Assembly: GCA_030917445.1 (NCBI GenBank) | Contig: JAUPUR010000069.1 | Coordinates: forward strand, 1-5,062 | From: Patescibacteria group bacterium | GTDB lineage: Bacteria > Patescibacteriota > Microgenomatia > Levybacterales > UBA12049 | Direction of reading: 5' to 3' | DNA length: 5,062 nt | In this document: one piece after another, positions 1-5,052 of the stretch | Numbering within the stretch: position 1 is the stretch's first letter | Layout of the letters: each line of letters begins with the position of its first letter | Notes under the pieces: generated by a model | Databases searched by the model: none | Told to the model about the DNA's origin: nothing | Seen by the model: only the letters and a program-made list of their open reading frames with translations | Position numbers and translations under genes: made by a program

Positions 1-464
1 AGCACTATCTTGTCTCCATCTTTCATATAATAATTCCCAAAATCCAAGTTATCTGAACCATTTACTGTCATTCTTATATTTGAACCGAAAGAGTTTATAT
101 CCTTATTCCAAATTTTAAAAAACTCACTGAGTTTTGTATCTCTTCCTCGGACTACTGATGAAAACTCCAAATGGATAACTCCTGATTGTGCATCTTCGTC
201 GTGAGTGTGAATTGGATTATGAACTGCACCAAGTCCAATGTTTGCGGGAATTTCTACTTTTTCTCCTTTTATATATATGGAAAGCTCAGGATGCCAGTGA
301 ATTCCATTTCGAGAAATTATTTCTGATTCATAAGGATTTTCCACACTATTAGATGAGGGTTTACCTGAATATACGAAATAAACAAAAACCCCAATGACTA
401 AGATGGCTAGTGTCCATATCCAGATATTTTTGTTCTTTTTCTTGTGCTTATTTTTCATAATCAT
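1..464 (-). CDS. Membrane-anchored His-rich protein, probable copper-handling accessory (C-terminus beyond window)
   Basis: This is the third gene of the csoR-copA unit, read from 464 down to the window edge, giving 154 residues with no stop reached. Seen: a very basic N-terminus (KNKHKKKNKN), one hydrophobic helix at about residues 14-32, then a domain that should lie outside the cytoplasmic membrane. That domain carries histidines 56, 58, 82, 86, 88 and 98 in the motifs HWHP, HNPIHTHDED and GVIHLEF. The first ATG (464) overlaps the copA stop as ATGA, showing translational coupling. A second in-frame ATG at 458 gives a protein two residues shorter and sits about 8 nt after a weak AAGAGA, so either start is possible. 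No named family is recognised. His-rich exported proteins beside Cu+ pumps commonly bind copper, so a role in accepting or buffering exported copper is inferred from position and histidines only. It could instead be a structural protein with another metal. Confidence 0.8.
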   Translation of the reverse strand, partial: MIMKNKHKKKNKNIWIWTLAILVIGVFVYFVYSGKPSSNSVENPYESEIISRNGIHWHPELSIYIKGEKVEIPANIGLGAVHNPIHTHDEDAQSGVIHLEFSSVVRGRDTKLSEFFKIWNKDINSFGSNIRMTVNGSDNLDFGNYYMKDGDKIV

Positions 465-2779
465 AATCTCTTACTTTTAATTCTCAGTGAGTTCGACACA
501 ACTGACACTGATGACATCGCCATTGCAAATCCTGCAAATACTGGATTAAGTAACCAGCCAAAAATTGGATAAAAAACTCCAGCGGCAAGAGGGATTCCTA
601 CAATATTGTAAATAAATGCCCAAAAAAGATTTTGTTTAATTCCGCGCATTGTTATTTTTGATAACTTTATTGCTTTTACAATTTTTGAAATATCTCCACC
701 CAAGAGCGTAATTCCTGCTGATTCAATAGCAACATCAGTACCTGTGCCCATAGCTATTCCCACATCAGCTTGAGCCAGTGCAGGAGCATCATTTACTCCA
801 TCACCCGCCATAGCAACAATATGTCCTTGGGATTGCAGTTCTTGTATTTTTAATAACTTATCTTGAGGTAAGACATGGGCAACAACTTCATCTACTCCAA
901 CAAGAGATGCGATGTGTTTCGCTGCTTTCTCATCATCTCCTGTGAGCATCACTACTTTAATTCCAAGTTTATGAAGAGCATTAATGGCTTCTTTTGATTC
1001 AGGCTTTATTTCGTCTGCAACCATTACAAAACCAAGAACTTTTTCTTTTGTAGATATAATGACAGGTGTTTTACCTTGAGATGTAAACTCTTCTAGTAAT
1101 GTTTGATCAAAAGAAAGATTTAAATCTTTCATAAGTTTTGTATTACCAACAAAATATTCAATCTGCTTAACAGACCCTTTTAGACCTTTTCCTTGAATTC
1201 CTTCAAAGTTTGAAACTTCTTGTATAGGGATATTCTTCTCTTTTGCATAGTTCACAATTGCGTGTGCGATTGGATGTTCAGATTTTTTTTCTAGTGTTGC
1301 AAGTATTCCTATCAAATCTTCATTACTCATATCTGAGCTATTTTGGATATCAACAAGTGTCGGTTTCCCAATTGTTATCGTTCCTGTTTTATCCATCATG
1401 ACAGTGTCAACTTTATGTAATTTCTCTAACGTAGCCGCATCTTTAATAAGTATTCCTTCCTTTGCCCCCTTACCAACCCCCACAATAATTGCAGTTGGTG
1501 TGGCAAGTCCAAGTGCACATGGGCAGGCAATAACTAATATTCCAACAAAGGATACAAGCCCAAATGAAAGAGCTTGTGAGAATCCGAGTGAACCAGTTCC
1601 AAATGCTAACCATACACCAAGAGTGACAAAAGCTAAGACGAGAACTATCGGCACAAAAACACTTGAAATCTCATCAGCTAATGCTTGGATAGGAGCCTTG
1701 CTTCCTTGGGCTTCTTCAACCATGTGTATAATTTGAGCCAGCAATGTTTCTGAACCAACTTTTGTGGCTTTAAAAACAAACGATCCACTTGTATTAATTG
1801 TTCCTGCCACTACACTATCCCCAATCTTTTTCTGTACTGGCATTGGCTCTCCTGTTACCATTGATTCATCAACAAAAGATGATCCCTCATCAATGACTCC
1901 GTCTACTGGAATCTTCGTCCCTGGCTTAACAATGATTAAATCTCCATGCTTAACCTCATTTATAGAAATCTCTACTTCCTTACCTTCACGCATAACCAAG
2001 GCTGTTTTCGCTTGAAGATTTAAAAGTTTTTCTATCGCATCTCCTGTTTTAATTTTTGAACGAGCTTCTAAGTATTTACCAAGAGCGATAAAAGTTATAA
2101 CTACAATTGTCACATCGTAATAAGTGTGATCTACATTTATAAAAGGCCTGAGTGTTTCTTCAAATGCACTGACAGCAAAACTATATAAAAAAGCGGCAAC
2201 AGTACCTATACCAATAAGTGTATCCATATTGGCTTTGCCGTATCTTAAGAAACGATAAAATCCCAAAAGATATGGTTTCCCCACAACAAAGAGAGTATAG
2301 GTCGCAAAGATAGGTAGGAGGTGGTGAAAAAATTCTTTGAGTGGGTGGCTCATCATAGGGGCAATACTGTACTGAGCAAGAATATCCCAAGTCATGACGA
2401 AAACACTGAAGATGGCTAATGGAATAGCCGACATGACTTTAGATTTCATTTCTTTTATCTCTTCAAGCTTTTCTTTCTTTGACTGATTTAATCCTAAATG
2501 CTCAGCATGTTCGTTTTCGCTCATACCCATAGAATTCGCAGACATACTTTCCATACTATGATCCATGGGTGCTATCAAAGAATACCCAAGCGGTTCCAAT
2601 TTCTTATTAAAAGATTCAGCGTTAGTTTTTGAACTATCAAAAACAATCTTTGCGTTCTCGGTACCATTGTTTACTGAAATATCTTCCACTCCATCGATTT
2701 TTTTTACTGTTCTTTCAATAATACTTGCACACGAAGCACAATGCATACCTTTAATTTTGTATATCTTTGGAGTATTCAT
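461..2779 (-). CDS. copA: Cu+-exporting P1B-1-type ATPase (CopA)
   Basis: Pumps Cu+ out of the cytoplasm using ATP. The 772 residues form a full-length one-HMA enzyme. Domain order: heavy-metal-associated domain at about 4-68 with GMHCASC (Cys14, Cys17); a Met/His-rich linker at about 72-94; about eight membrane helices (roughly 117-135, 152-168, 186-206, 220-236, 370-395, 405-430, 715-735, 738-760); actuator TGE at 309-311; the CPC metal site at 419-421 in helix 6; phosphorylation motif DKTGT with Asp463; SEHP with His502-Pro503 in the nucleotide-binding domain; and hinge GDGVNDAP at 659-666. The late-helix signatures YN-x4-P (Tyr724, Asn725) and M-x-x-SS (Met753, Ser756, Ser757) are those of the Cu+ subgroup P1B-1, separating it from Zn/Cd/Pb pumps. 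It starts 3 nt after csoR and overlaps the next gene by 4 nt. No Shine-Dalgarno is visible before the ATG, so it probably depends on translation from csoR. No motif is missing. Confidence 0.97.
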   Translation of the reverse strand: MNTPKIYKIKGMHCASCASIIERTVKKIDGVEDISVNNGTENAKIVFDSSKTNAESFNKKLEPLGYSLIAPMDHSMESMSANSMGMSENEHAEHLGLNQSKKEKLEEIKEMKSKVMSAIPLAIFSVFVMTWDILAQYSIAPMMSHPLKEFFHHLLPIFATYTLFVVGKPYLLGFYRFLRYGKANMDTLIGIGTVAAFLYSFAVSAFEETLRPFINVDHTYYDVTIVVITFIALGKYLEARSKIKTGDAIEKLLNLQAKTALVMREGKEVEISINEVKHGDLIIVKPGTKIPVDGVIDEGSSFVDESMVTGEPMPVQKKIGDSVVAGTINTSGSFVFKATKVGSETLLAQIIHMVEEAQGSKAPIQALADEISSVFVPIVLVLAFVTLGVWLAFGTGSLGFSQALSFGLVSFVGILVIACPCALGLATPTAIIVGVGKGAKEGILIKDAATLEKLHKVDTVMMDKTGTITIGKPTLVDIQNSSDMSNEDLIGILATLEKKSEHPIAHAIVNYAKEKNIPIQEVSNFEGIQGKGLKGSVKQIEYFVGNTKLMKDLNLSFDQTLLEEFTSQGKTPVIISTKEKVLGFVMVADEIKPESKEAINALHKLGIKVVMLTGDDEKAAKHIASLVGVDEVVAHVLPQDKLLKIQELQSQGHIVAMAGDGVNDAPALAQADVGIAMGTGTDVAIESAGITLLGGDISKIVKAIKLSKITMRGIKQNLFWAFIYNIVGIPLAAGVFYPIFGWLLNPVFAGFAMAMSSVSVVSNSLRIKSKRL

Positions 2780-2782
2780 AAA

Positions 2783-3046
2783 TTATTTTCGTTTAAGCTG
2801 ATAAACTTTTAAAATTTCTTTAGTAGCAACATCGACTTTGCCACTTTTAATTTGGCCAACAACACAATGACCAAGGTGACTCTCAAGGAGAATATCCTCA
2901 ATACTTGAAAGACCTTGTTTTACGGCAGAGGTCTGGGTGATGACATCGATACAGTACTTTTCTTCTTCAATCATTTTTTGGATACCTCGGACTTGTCCTT
3001 CAATTTTTTTGAGCCGTGTTATGAGTTTTTGTTTATCTTTATGCAT
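2783..3046 (-). CDS. csoR: CsoR-family copper-sensing transcriptional repressor
   Basis: A small all-helical, DNA-binding repressor that releases its operator when it binds Cu+. The 87 residues match the usual CsoR/RcnR length. Seen: the family signature RLKKIEGQVRGIQKMI at residues 11-26, then the Cu+ ligand set Cys32, His57, Cys61 with spacing C-x24-H-x3-C, as in characterised CsoR proteins. Tyr31 and Glu77 match the second-shell residues known to matter for allostery in the Mycobacterium tuberculosis protein (Tyr35 and Glu81 there, the same offset as the ligands). This favours copper over nickel (RcnR), formaldehyde (FrmR) or persulfide (CstR) sensing. It is the first gene of the unit, 3 nt before copA, with a matching operator immediately upstream. 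The ATG at 3046 has no Shine-Dalgarno and lies only 4 nt from the operator edge, consistent with a leaderless message. Confidence 0.95.
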   Translation of the reverse strand: MHKDKQKLITRLKKIEGQVRGIQKMIEEEKYCIDVITQTSAVKQGLSSIEDILLESHLGHCVVGQIKSGKVDVATKEILKVYQLKRK

Positions 3047-3050
3047 GAGA

Positions 3051-3077
3051 CTATTATACCCCTATGGGGTATAATAG
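3051..3077. promoter_or_regulatory. CsoR operator (perfect 12-bp inverted repeat)
   Basis: Perfect inverted repeat: arm CTATTATACCCC, centre TAT, arm GGGGTATAATAG. The inner TACCCC-TAT-GGGGTA is the GC-tract arrangement described for CsoR-type operators in Bacillus and relatives. It sits 4 nt upstream of the csoR start codon and contains the predicted -10, so bound repressor would block RNA polymerase directly. There is no T-run on either side, so it is unlikely to be a terminator for the recombinase remnant that ends at 3092. Assignment rests on symmetry, core sequence and position beside csoR. Confidence 0.88.
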
Positions 3078-3080
3078 CAA
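3053..3080 (-). promoter_or_regulatory. Predicted promoter of the csoR-copA unit, likely leaderless
   Basis: Reading the minus strand, TTGCTA (3080-3075) lies 16 bp before a perfect TATAAT (3058-3053). A start site about 7 nt after the -10 falls at 3047-3046, on or next to the A of the csoR ATG. That leaves no room for a 5' leader. The operator covers the -10 and the spacer. The -35 is weak (4 of 6), as expected for a regulated promoter. By symmetry a TATAAT also faces right (3070-3075), but without a convincing -35. Confidence 0.6.
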
Positions 3081-3091
3081 GTTTAAAAATG

Positions 3092-3550
3092 TCAGTTTAC
3101 TAGAGTAATCTTTTTTTCCTTCAATATCAGCCTACTCCTCAAATGTCCCATCAGTTCACGCTTCTCTAGCGGTGTGCCTTCTCGTAGCACATACTTGGCA
3201 TACTCTCTTGTGTTCACATCATCTTCGTTGATTGAGTATTTCGGTGTGCCTTTGGTTGCCAGTCGTTGTAGTCTATTGAATCGCTTGACCTCTTCTTCAA
3301 GTTTGATTCGCATACCCAGTTCGTTGATGCTTGCTTTGTCTATGACTTTGAACAGCTCCTCAATCAATTCTTCCTCTCGTATGTACTTATTCCTGCAATT
3401 TTTATCTCTTGCCTTGGAGCATGAGTAGTAGACATACTTAGCGGTCGTACCATCTTTGAGTTCCTTGTACTTCTCTTGTGCCGTTATTCCTGATTCGCAC
3501 ATACCGCAAGTAAATAGTTTAGTAAATGCGAACTCTCGATTTTCTCTCAC
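3092..3550 (-). pseudogene. C-terminal remnant of a large serine recombinase
   Basis: Only the C-terminal third of a large serine recombinase (site-specific integrase/resolvase family, usually about 450-550 residues) is present. Seen: KEFAFTKLF-like lead-in (REFAFTKLF), a zinc-ribbon with Cys15, Cys18, Cys44 and Cys52, the following YIREEELIEEL helix, a charged helical stretch at about 75-100, and an intact-looking C-terminus (EGTPLEKRELMGHLRSRLILKEKKITL). The open frame begins at a GTG (3550), but similarity seems to extend upstream to about 3585 (residues QEQLRRDRIVREN), so the GTG is not a genuine start. Further upstream the frame stays open to a stop at 3728-3730, but through the hairpin-rich spacer, and gives no recombinase-like residues. 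The resolvase domain with its catalytic serine and the DNA-binding recombinase domain are absent. The fragment is therefore probably inactive, the relic of a mobile element. Expression as a lone zinc-ribbon protein cannot be excluded. Confidence 0.75.
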
Positions 3551-3587
3551 AATCCTATCTCGCCTTAACTGTTCTTGTGCCCGAGTA

Positions 3588-3617
3588 CACTGCAGTTGCA
3601 GCGCAGTGAAAACTGCG
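3588..3617. repeat. Two mutually exclusive small hairpins
   Basis: CACTGC (3588-3593) can pair with GCAGTG (3603-3608). Alternatively CGCAGT (3602-3607) can pair with ACTGCG (3612-3617) around a GAAA loop on the plus strand. CTGCA-GT-TGCAG at 3590-3601 is a further short inverted repeat. The middle segment is shared, so only one of the two longer hairpins can form at a time. The stretch marks the point where recombinase similarity ends. Confidence 0.5.
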
Positions 3618-3624
3618 AAGGATA

Positions 3625-3646
3625 GCGCACAAACTGCTTTGTGCGC
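3625..3646. repeat. Perfect 9-bp hairpin
   Basis: GCGCACAAA (3625-3633) and TTTGTGCGC (3638-3646) are exact reverse complements around the loop CTGC. There is no T-run after it on either strand, so it does not look like an intrinsic terminator. It stands directly beside the larger folded block at 3649-3758. Confidence 0.7.
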
Positions 3647-3648
3647 GT

Positions 3649-3758
3649 GAGGATTCGAAAGACGGAGCCATGTCGATTTTTGCGAGACAGGCGAGTCGGG
3701 GTCGAAAGTTCTTATGAGCGAAGCGAATTAGAAACTTGTGACCGAATCTCTCATCCTC
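3649..3758. other. Structured non-coding block of about 110 nt (multi-arm fold), function unknown
   Basis: Plus-strand pairings seen: closing helix GAGGAT (3649-3654) with ATCCTC (3753-3758), or alternatively GATTCG (3652-3657) with CGAATC (3743-3748). First arm: GAC (3661-3663) with GTC (3695-3697), GCC (3667-3669) with GGC (3690-3692), and TGTC (3671-3674) with GACA (3686-3689). Second arm: GGTC (3700-3703) with GACC (3740-3743) and AAGTT (3706-3710) with AACTT (3733-3737). All are nested under one closing stem, as in a compact RNA or a cruciform. The stretch is more GC-rich than its surroundings and has no credible long reading frame. It lies downstream of lexA and upstream of the recombinase remnant. 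It is not a recognisable tRNA, because no proper T-arm adjoins the closing stem. It could be an RNA, a dispersed repeat or a recombination site; strand is unknown. Confidence 0.45.
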
Positions 3759-3778
3759 TGCATAAAATTTAAAAAGAG

Positions 3779-4345
3779 TTAGTATTTTCTCATCACACCG
3801 ACAACAACAGCCACGATGTTTAGGCTTTCTGTCGGGTGGATGTCTTTAAAGTTTTTGTTTGCAGCTCTGAGGAATATTTTCTTTCCGTCTGTTTTGAAAT
3901 ATTTCATTGTAAATTCTCCATCAACTTCGGCGATAACTATCTGTCCGTCTTTTGCTTTGTTTGTTCTTTCAGCGAGAACAAAATCGCCTTTGGCGATGTG
4001 TGCGTCGATCATGGAGTCTCCGTCTACTTCGAGTATGTATGTAGAATCTTTTTTCTGTATCAATAGGTCTTCGAGGTTCGTCGTGTCTAAGACCTGCTCT
4101 TCAGCAAAAGAGGGAAGTCCGGCTTTGACAGAGCCGAGCATCGGTATCTCTCCAAAGATTTTGTTGGGTATGAGTTTGCCAACAGAGTCTTTTGTTACCA
4201 GACCAGCGTCGATCATTTTGTTTACTAATCTGTAGACTGCATTTTTAGATTTGAATCCAAAGATTTTCATCATCTCTGAATAAGACGGCATGCGTTTTTT
4301 TGATTGGTAGAAGCCTGTGATTTTATTTTGGTAACTGTTATCCAT
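3779..4345 (-). CDS. lexA: LexA repressor (SOS regulator, S24 self-cleaving)
   Basis: Represses DNA-damage genes and is inactivated by RecA-stimulated self-cleavage. The 188 residues are slightly shorter than the 202 of E. coli LexA. Seen: an N-terminal winged helix-turn-helix at about 17-60 (RMPSYSEMMKIFGF, then KSKNAVYRLVNKMIDAGLV as recognition helix and wing), then the S24 peptidase domain. The cleavage site is Ala75-Gly76 in GSVKAGLPSF. The catalytic Ser111 is in GDSM and Lys148 in the TMKYF segment; the Ser-Lys spacing of 37 equals that of E. coli LexA (119/156). All catalytic parts are present. The gene follows a small gene after 3 nt and shares its promoter, where a LexA box lies, so autoregulation is expected. 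No Shine-Dalgarno is seen before the ATG. A LexA-like prophage repressor is possible, but the winged domain and SOS box favour true LexA. Confidence 0.93.
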   Translation of the reverse strand: MDNSYQNKITGFYQSKKRMPSYSEMMKIFGFKSKNAVYRLVNKMIDAGLVTKDSVGKLIPNKIFGEIPMLGSVKAGLPSFAEEQVLDTTNLEDLLIQKKDSTYILEVDGDSMIDAHIAKGDFVLAERTNKAKDGQIVIAEVDGEFTMKYFKTDGKKIFLRAANKNFKDIHPTESLNIVAVVVGVMRKY

Positions 4346-4348
4346 ATC

Positions 4349-4537
4349 TTAGAACAATGATAACATTTTCGTAAAGAATCCTCTCTCTTGTCCGTATTGG
4401 AGGATTTGTCTCTTTAGGAATTTGTGTCTGCGAGATTCGATAAAGTAGTTTTTGCCCTGTAAGATTTTGATGTCGATGATCCTGTTTATTTTTCTGATTT
4501 CTTTCTCCAATGATTTTACATATTCGTTTTTTGACAT
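4349..4537 (-). CDS. Small basic helical protein co-transcribed with lexA, unknown function
   Basis: The 62 residues are rich in Lys, Arg and Ile, with no membrane segment and no cysteine. Residues about 5-28 (YVKSLEKEIRKINRIIDIKI) look like an amphipathic or coiled-coil helix. A second basic stretch follows (ESRRHKFLKRQIL, about 34-46), and the end is hydrophobic-aromatic (GFFTKMLSLF). It is the first gene after the SOS promoter and ends 3 nt before lexA, so it should be DNA-damage inducible. The ATG at 4537 has no Shine-Dalgarno; the predicted leader is about 33 nt and very AT-rich. I do not recognise a named family. Known small SOS proteins beside lexA include cell-division inhibitors such as YneA, but no LysM or membrane helix supports that here. 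That the gene is real rests on its clean frame, position and spacing. Confidence 0.72.
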   Translation of the reverse strand: MSKNEYVKSLEKEIRKINRIIDIKILQGKNYFIESRRHKFLKRQILQYGQERGFFTKMLSLF

Positions 4538-4576
4538 AAAATATTTTAATTAATACTTATAAGGTTTAATGTTTTT

Positions 4577-4605
4577 AGTATATGTGAACGAACGTTCACA
4601 TGCAA
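4577..4605 (-). promoter_or_regulatory. Predicted SOS promoter of the small gene-lexA unit
   Basis: On the minus strand TTGCAT (4605-4600) and TATACT (4582-4577, 5 of 6 matches to the -10 consensus) are separated by exactly 17 bp. The spacer is almost entirely the LexA palindrome, so bound LexA would occlude polymerase. The start site is expected near 4570, giving a leader of about 33 nt before the ATG at 4537. Confidence 0.65.
4582..4601. promoter_or_regulatory. LexA box (SOS operator)
   Basis: A perfect palindrome with 9-bp arms ATGTGAACG and CGTTCACAT around AA. The core GAAC-GAAC-GTTC (4586-4597) fits the Gram-positive-type LexA consensus GAAC-RNRY-GTTC and not the E. coli CTGT-N8-ACAG type. 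It sits in the spacer of the predicted promoter for the lexA unit. The plus-strand gene at 4686 starts about 85 nt away, so the same box might also affect it, though its likely promoter lies outside the box. Confidence 0.87.
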
Positions 4606-4633
4606 ATTAAAGATGGGGAAAACTTATTTTATT

Positions 4634-4663
4634 TTGACTCAATAATAAAATTTACTTTATATG
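4634..4663 (+). promoter_or_regulatory. Possible promoter of the rightward gene
   Basis: TTGACT (4634-4639) is a good -35. With 17-18 bp spacing a TTATAT/TATATG segment (4657-4663) could serve as a weak -10. A start near 4670 would give a leader of about 16 nt to the TTG at 4686 or about 70 nt to the ATG at 4740. The surroundings are AT-rich, so chance matches are likely. Confidence 0.35.
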
Positions 4664-4685
4664 AAAGAAAAAATCAGCTTTTTGT

Positions 4686-5021
4686 TTGACCGGACAGCTT
4701 ATTTATGAGATAACATATACGAACCAACGCACAAACCACATGGAACAAAGAGAAAACCTTACGGTCGCAGACTGGTTCCAGTTCTTACTTCTTGAAAAAA
4801 GTCGAGAAGAAGAGTGGAAAAAGATCACTGATAAGTTTCCGGCGGAGCAAATTCTGCAAGCCTACATCGACATGCCTGACGGAGATCTAAAGCAGATAGT
4901 TGCCATTTTGATAGAGGATAACTATCTGTTGTTTTCGTCCACTCCTGTATTTAAGGAGGCCATCAAATCCACTGGTCGTTATCCTAGGCAACACGAAGAA
5001 GAGGGTCGATTCCCACTTTGA
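4686..5021 (+). CDS. Hypothetical small soluble acidic protein
   Basis: The 111 residues, if started at TTG 4686, show no membrane segment, signal peptide or cysteine. A short strand-like stretch (LIYEITYT) is followed by helices around VADWFQFLLLEKSREEEWKKI and AEQILQAYIDM, then LKQIVAILIEDNYLLF and an acidic, polar tail ending in HEEEGRFPL. An ATG at 4740 would give 93 residues (MEQRENL...). Neither start has a Shine-Dalgarno, but such sites are also absent from the other genes here. The 18 codons between the two starts look coding, which mildly favours the longer form. The gene is divergent from the lexA unit. I do not recognise a family and assign no function. The frame being real is supported by its length, its balanced amino-acid composition and the lack of a better frame on the other strand. 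Confidence 0.6.
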   Translation: MTGQLIYEITYTNQRTNHMEQRENLTVADWFQFLLLEKSREEEWKKITDKFPAEQILQAYIDMPDGDLKQIVAILIEDNYLLFSSTPVFKEAIKSTGRYPRQHEEEGRFPL

Positions 5022-5052
5022 AGAACATGATGATATTGCCCAACAGAAGGCG

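Noticed and set aside
1398..2801. Plus-strand frames within copA (1398-1736, 1764-2015, 2565-2801) and a minus-strand one at 2181-2390
   Set aside because: They lie opposite or out of frame with a full-length, motif-complete CopA and have no domain features of their own.
461..3046. Mercury or zinc/cadmium resistance unit instead of copper
   Set aside because: No merR/merA/merT features. The ATPase has the P1B-1 Cu+ signatures (CPC, YN-x4-P, M-x-x-SS) and the regulator has the CsoR Cys-His-Cys set and operator.
3051..3077. The inverted repeat as an intrinsic terminator of the recombinase remnant
   Set aside because: No T-run follows on either strand, and core sequence and position match a CsoR operator.
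2915..3650. Plus-strand frames opposite csoR and the recombinase remnant (2915-3103, 3174-3428, 3456-3650)
   Set aside because: Serine/leucine-rich antisense shadows of real minus-strand coding sequence.
3649..3758. Possible tRNA gene, because of the TTCGAA-like stretches and the closing stem
   Set aside because: No 5-bp T-stem with a 7-base loop adjoins the closing stem, no anticodon arm of normal shape is found, and the length and arms do not fit type I or type II tRNA.
3728..3763. An 11-codon minus-strand frame starting ATG 3763 inside the structured block
   Set aside because: Too short, no ribosome binding site, and it overlaps the closing stem of the fold.
3816..4235. Plus-strand frames opposite lexA (3816-4235 and 3836-4066)
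   Set aside because: Antisense to a well-supported LexA with intact catalytic residues; no recognisable protein features.
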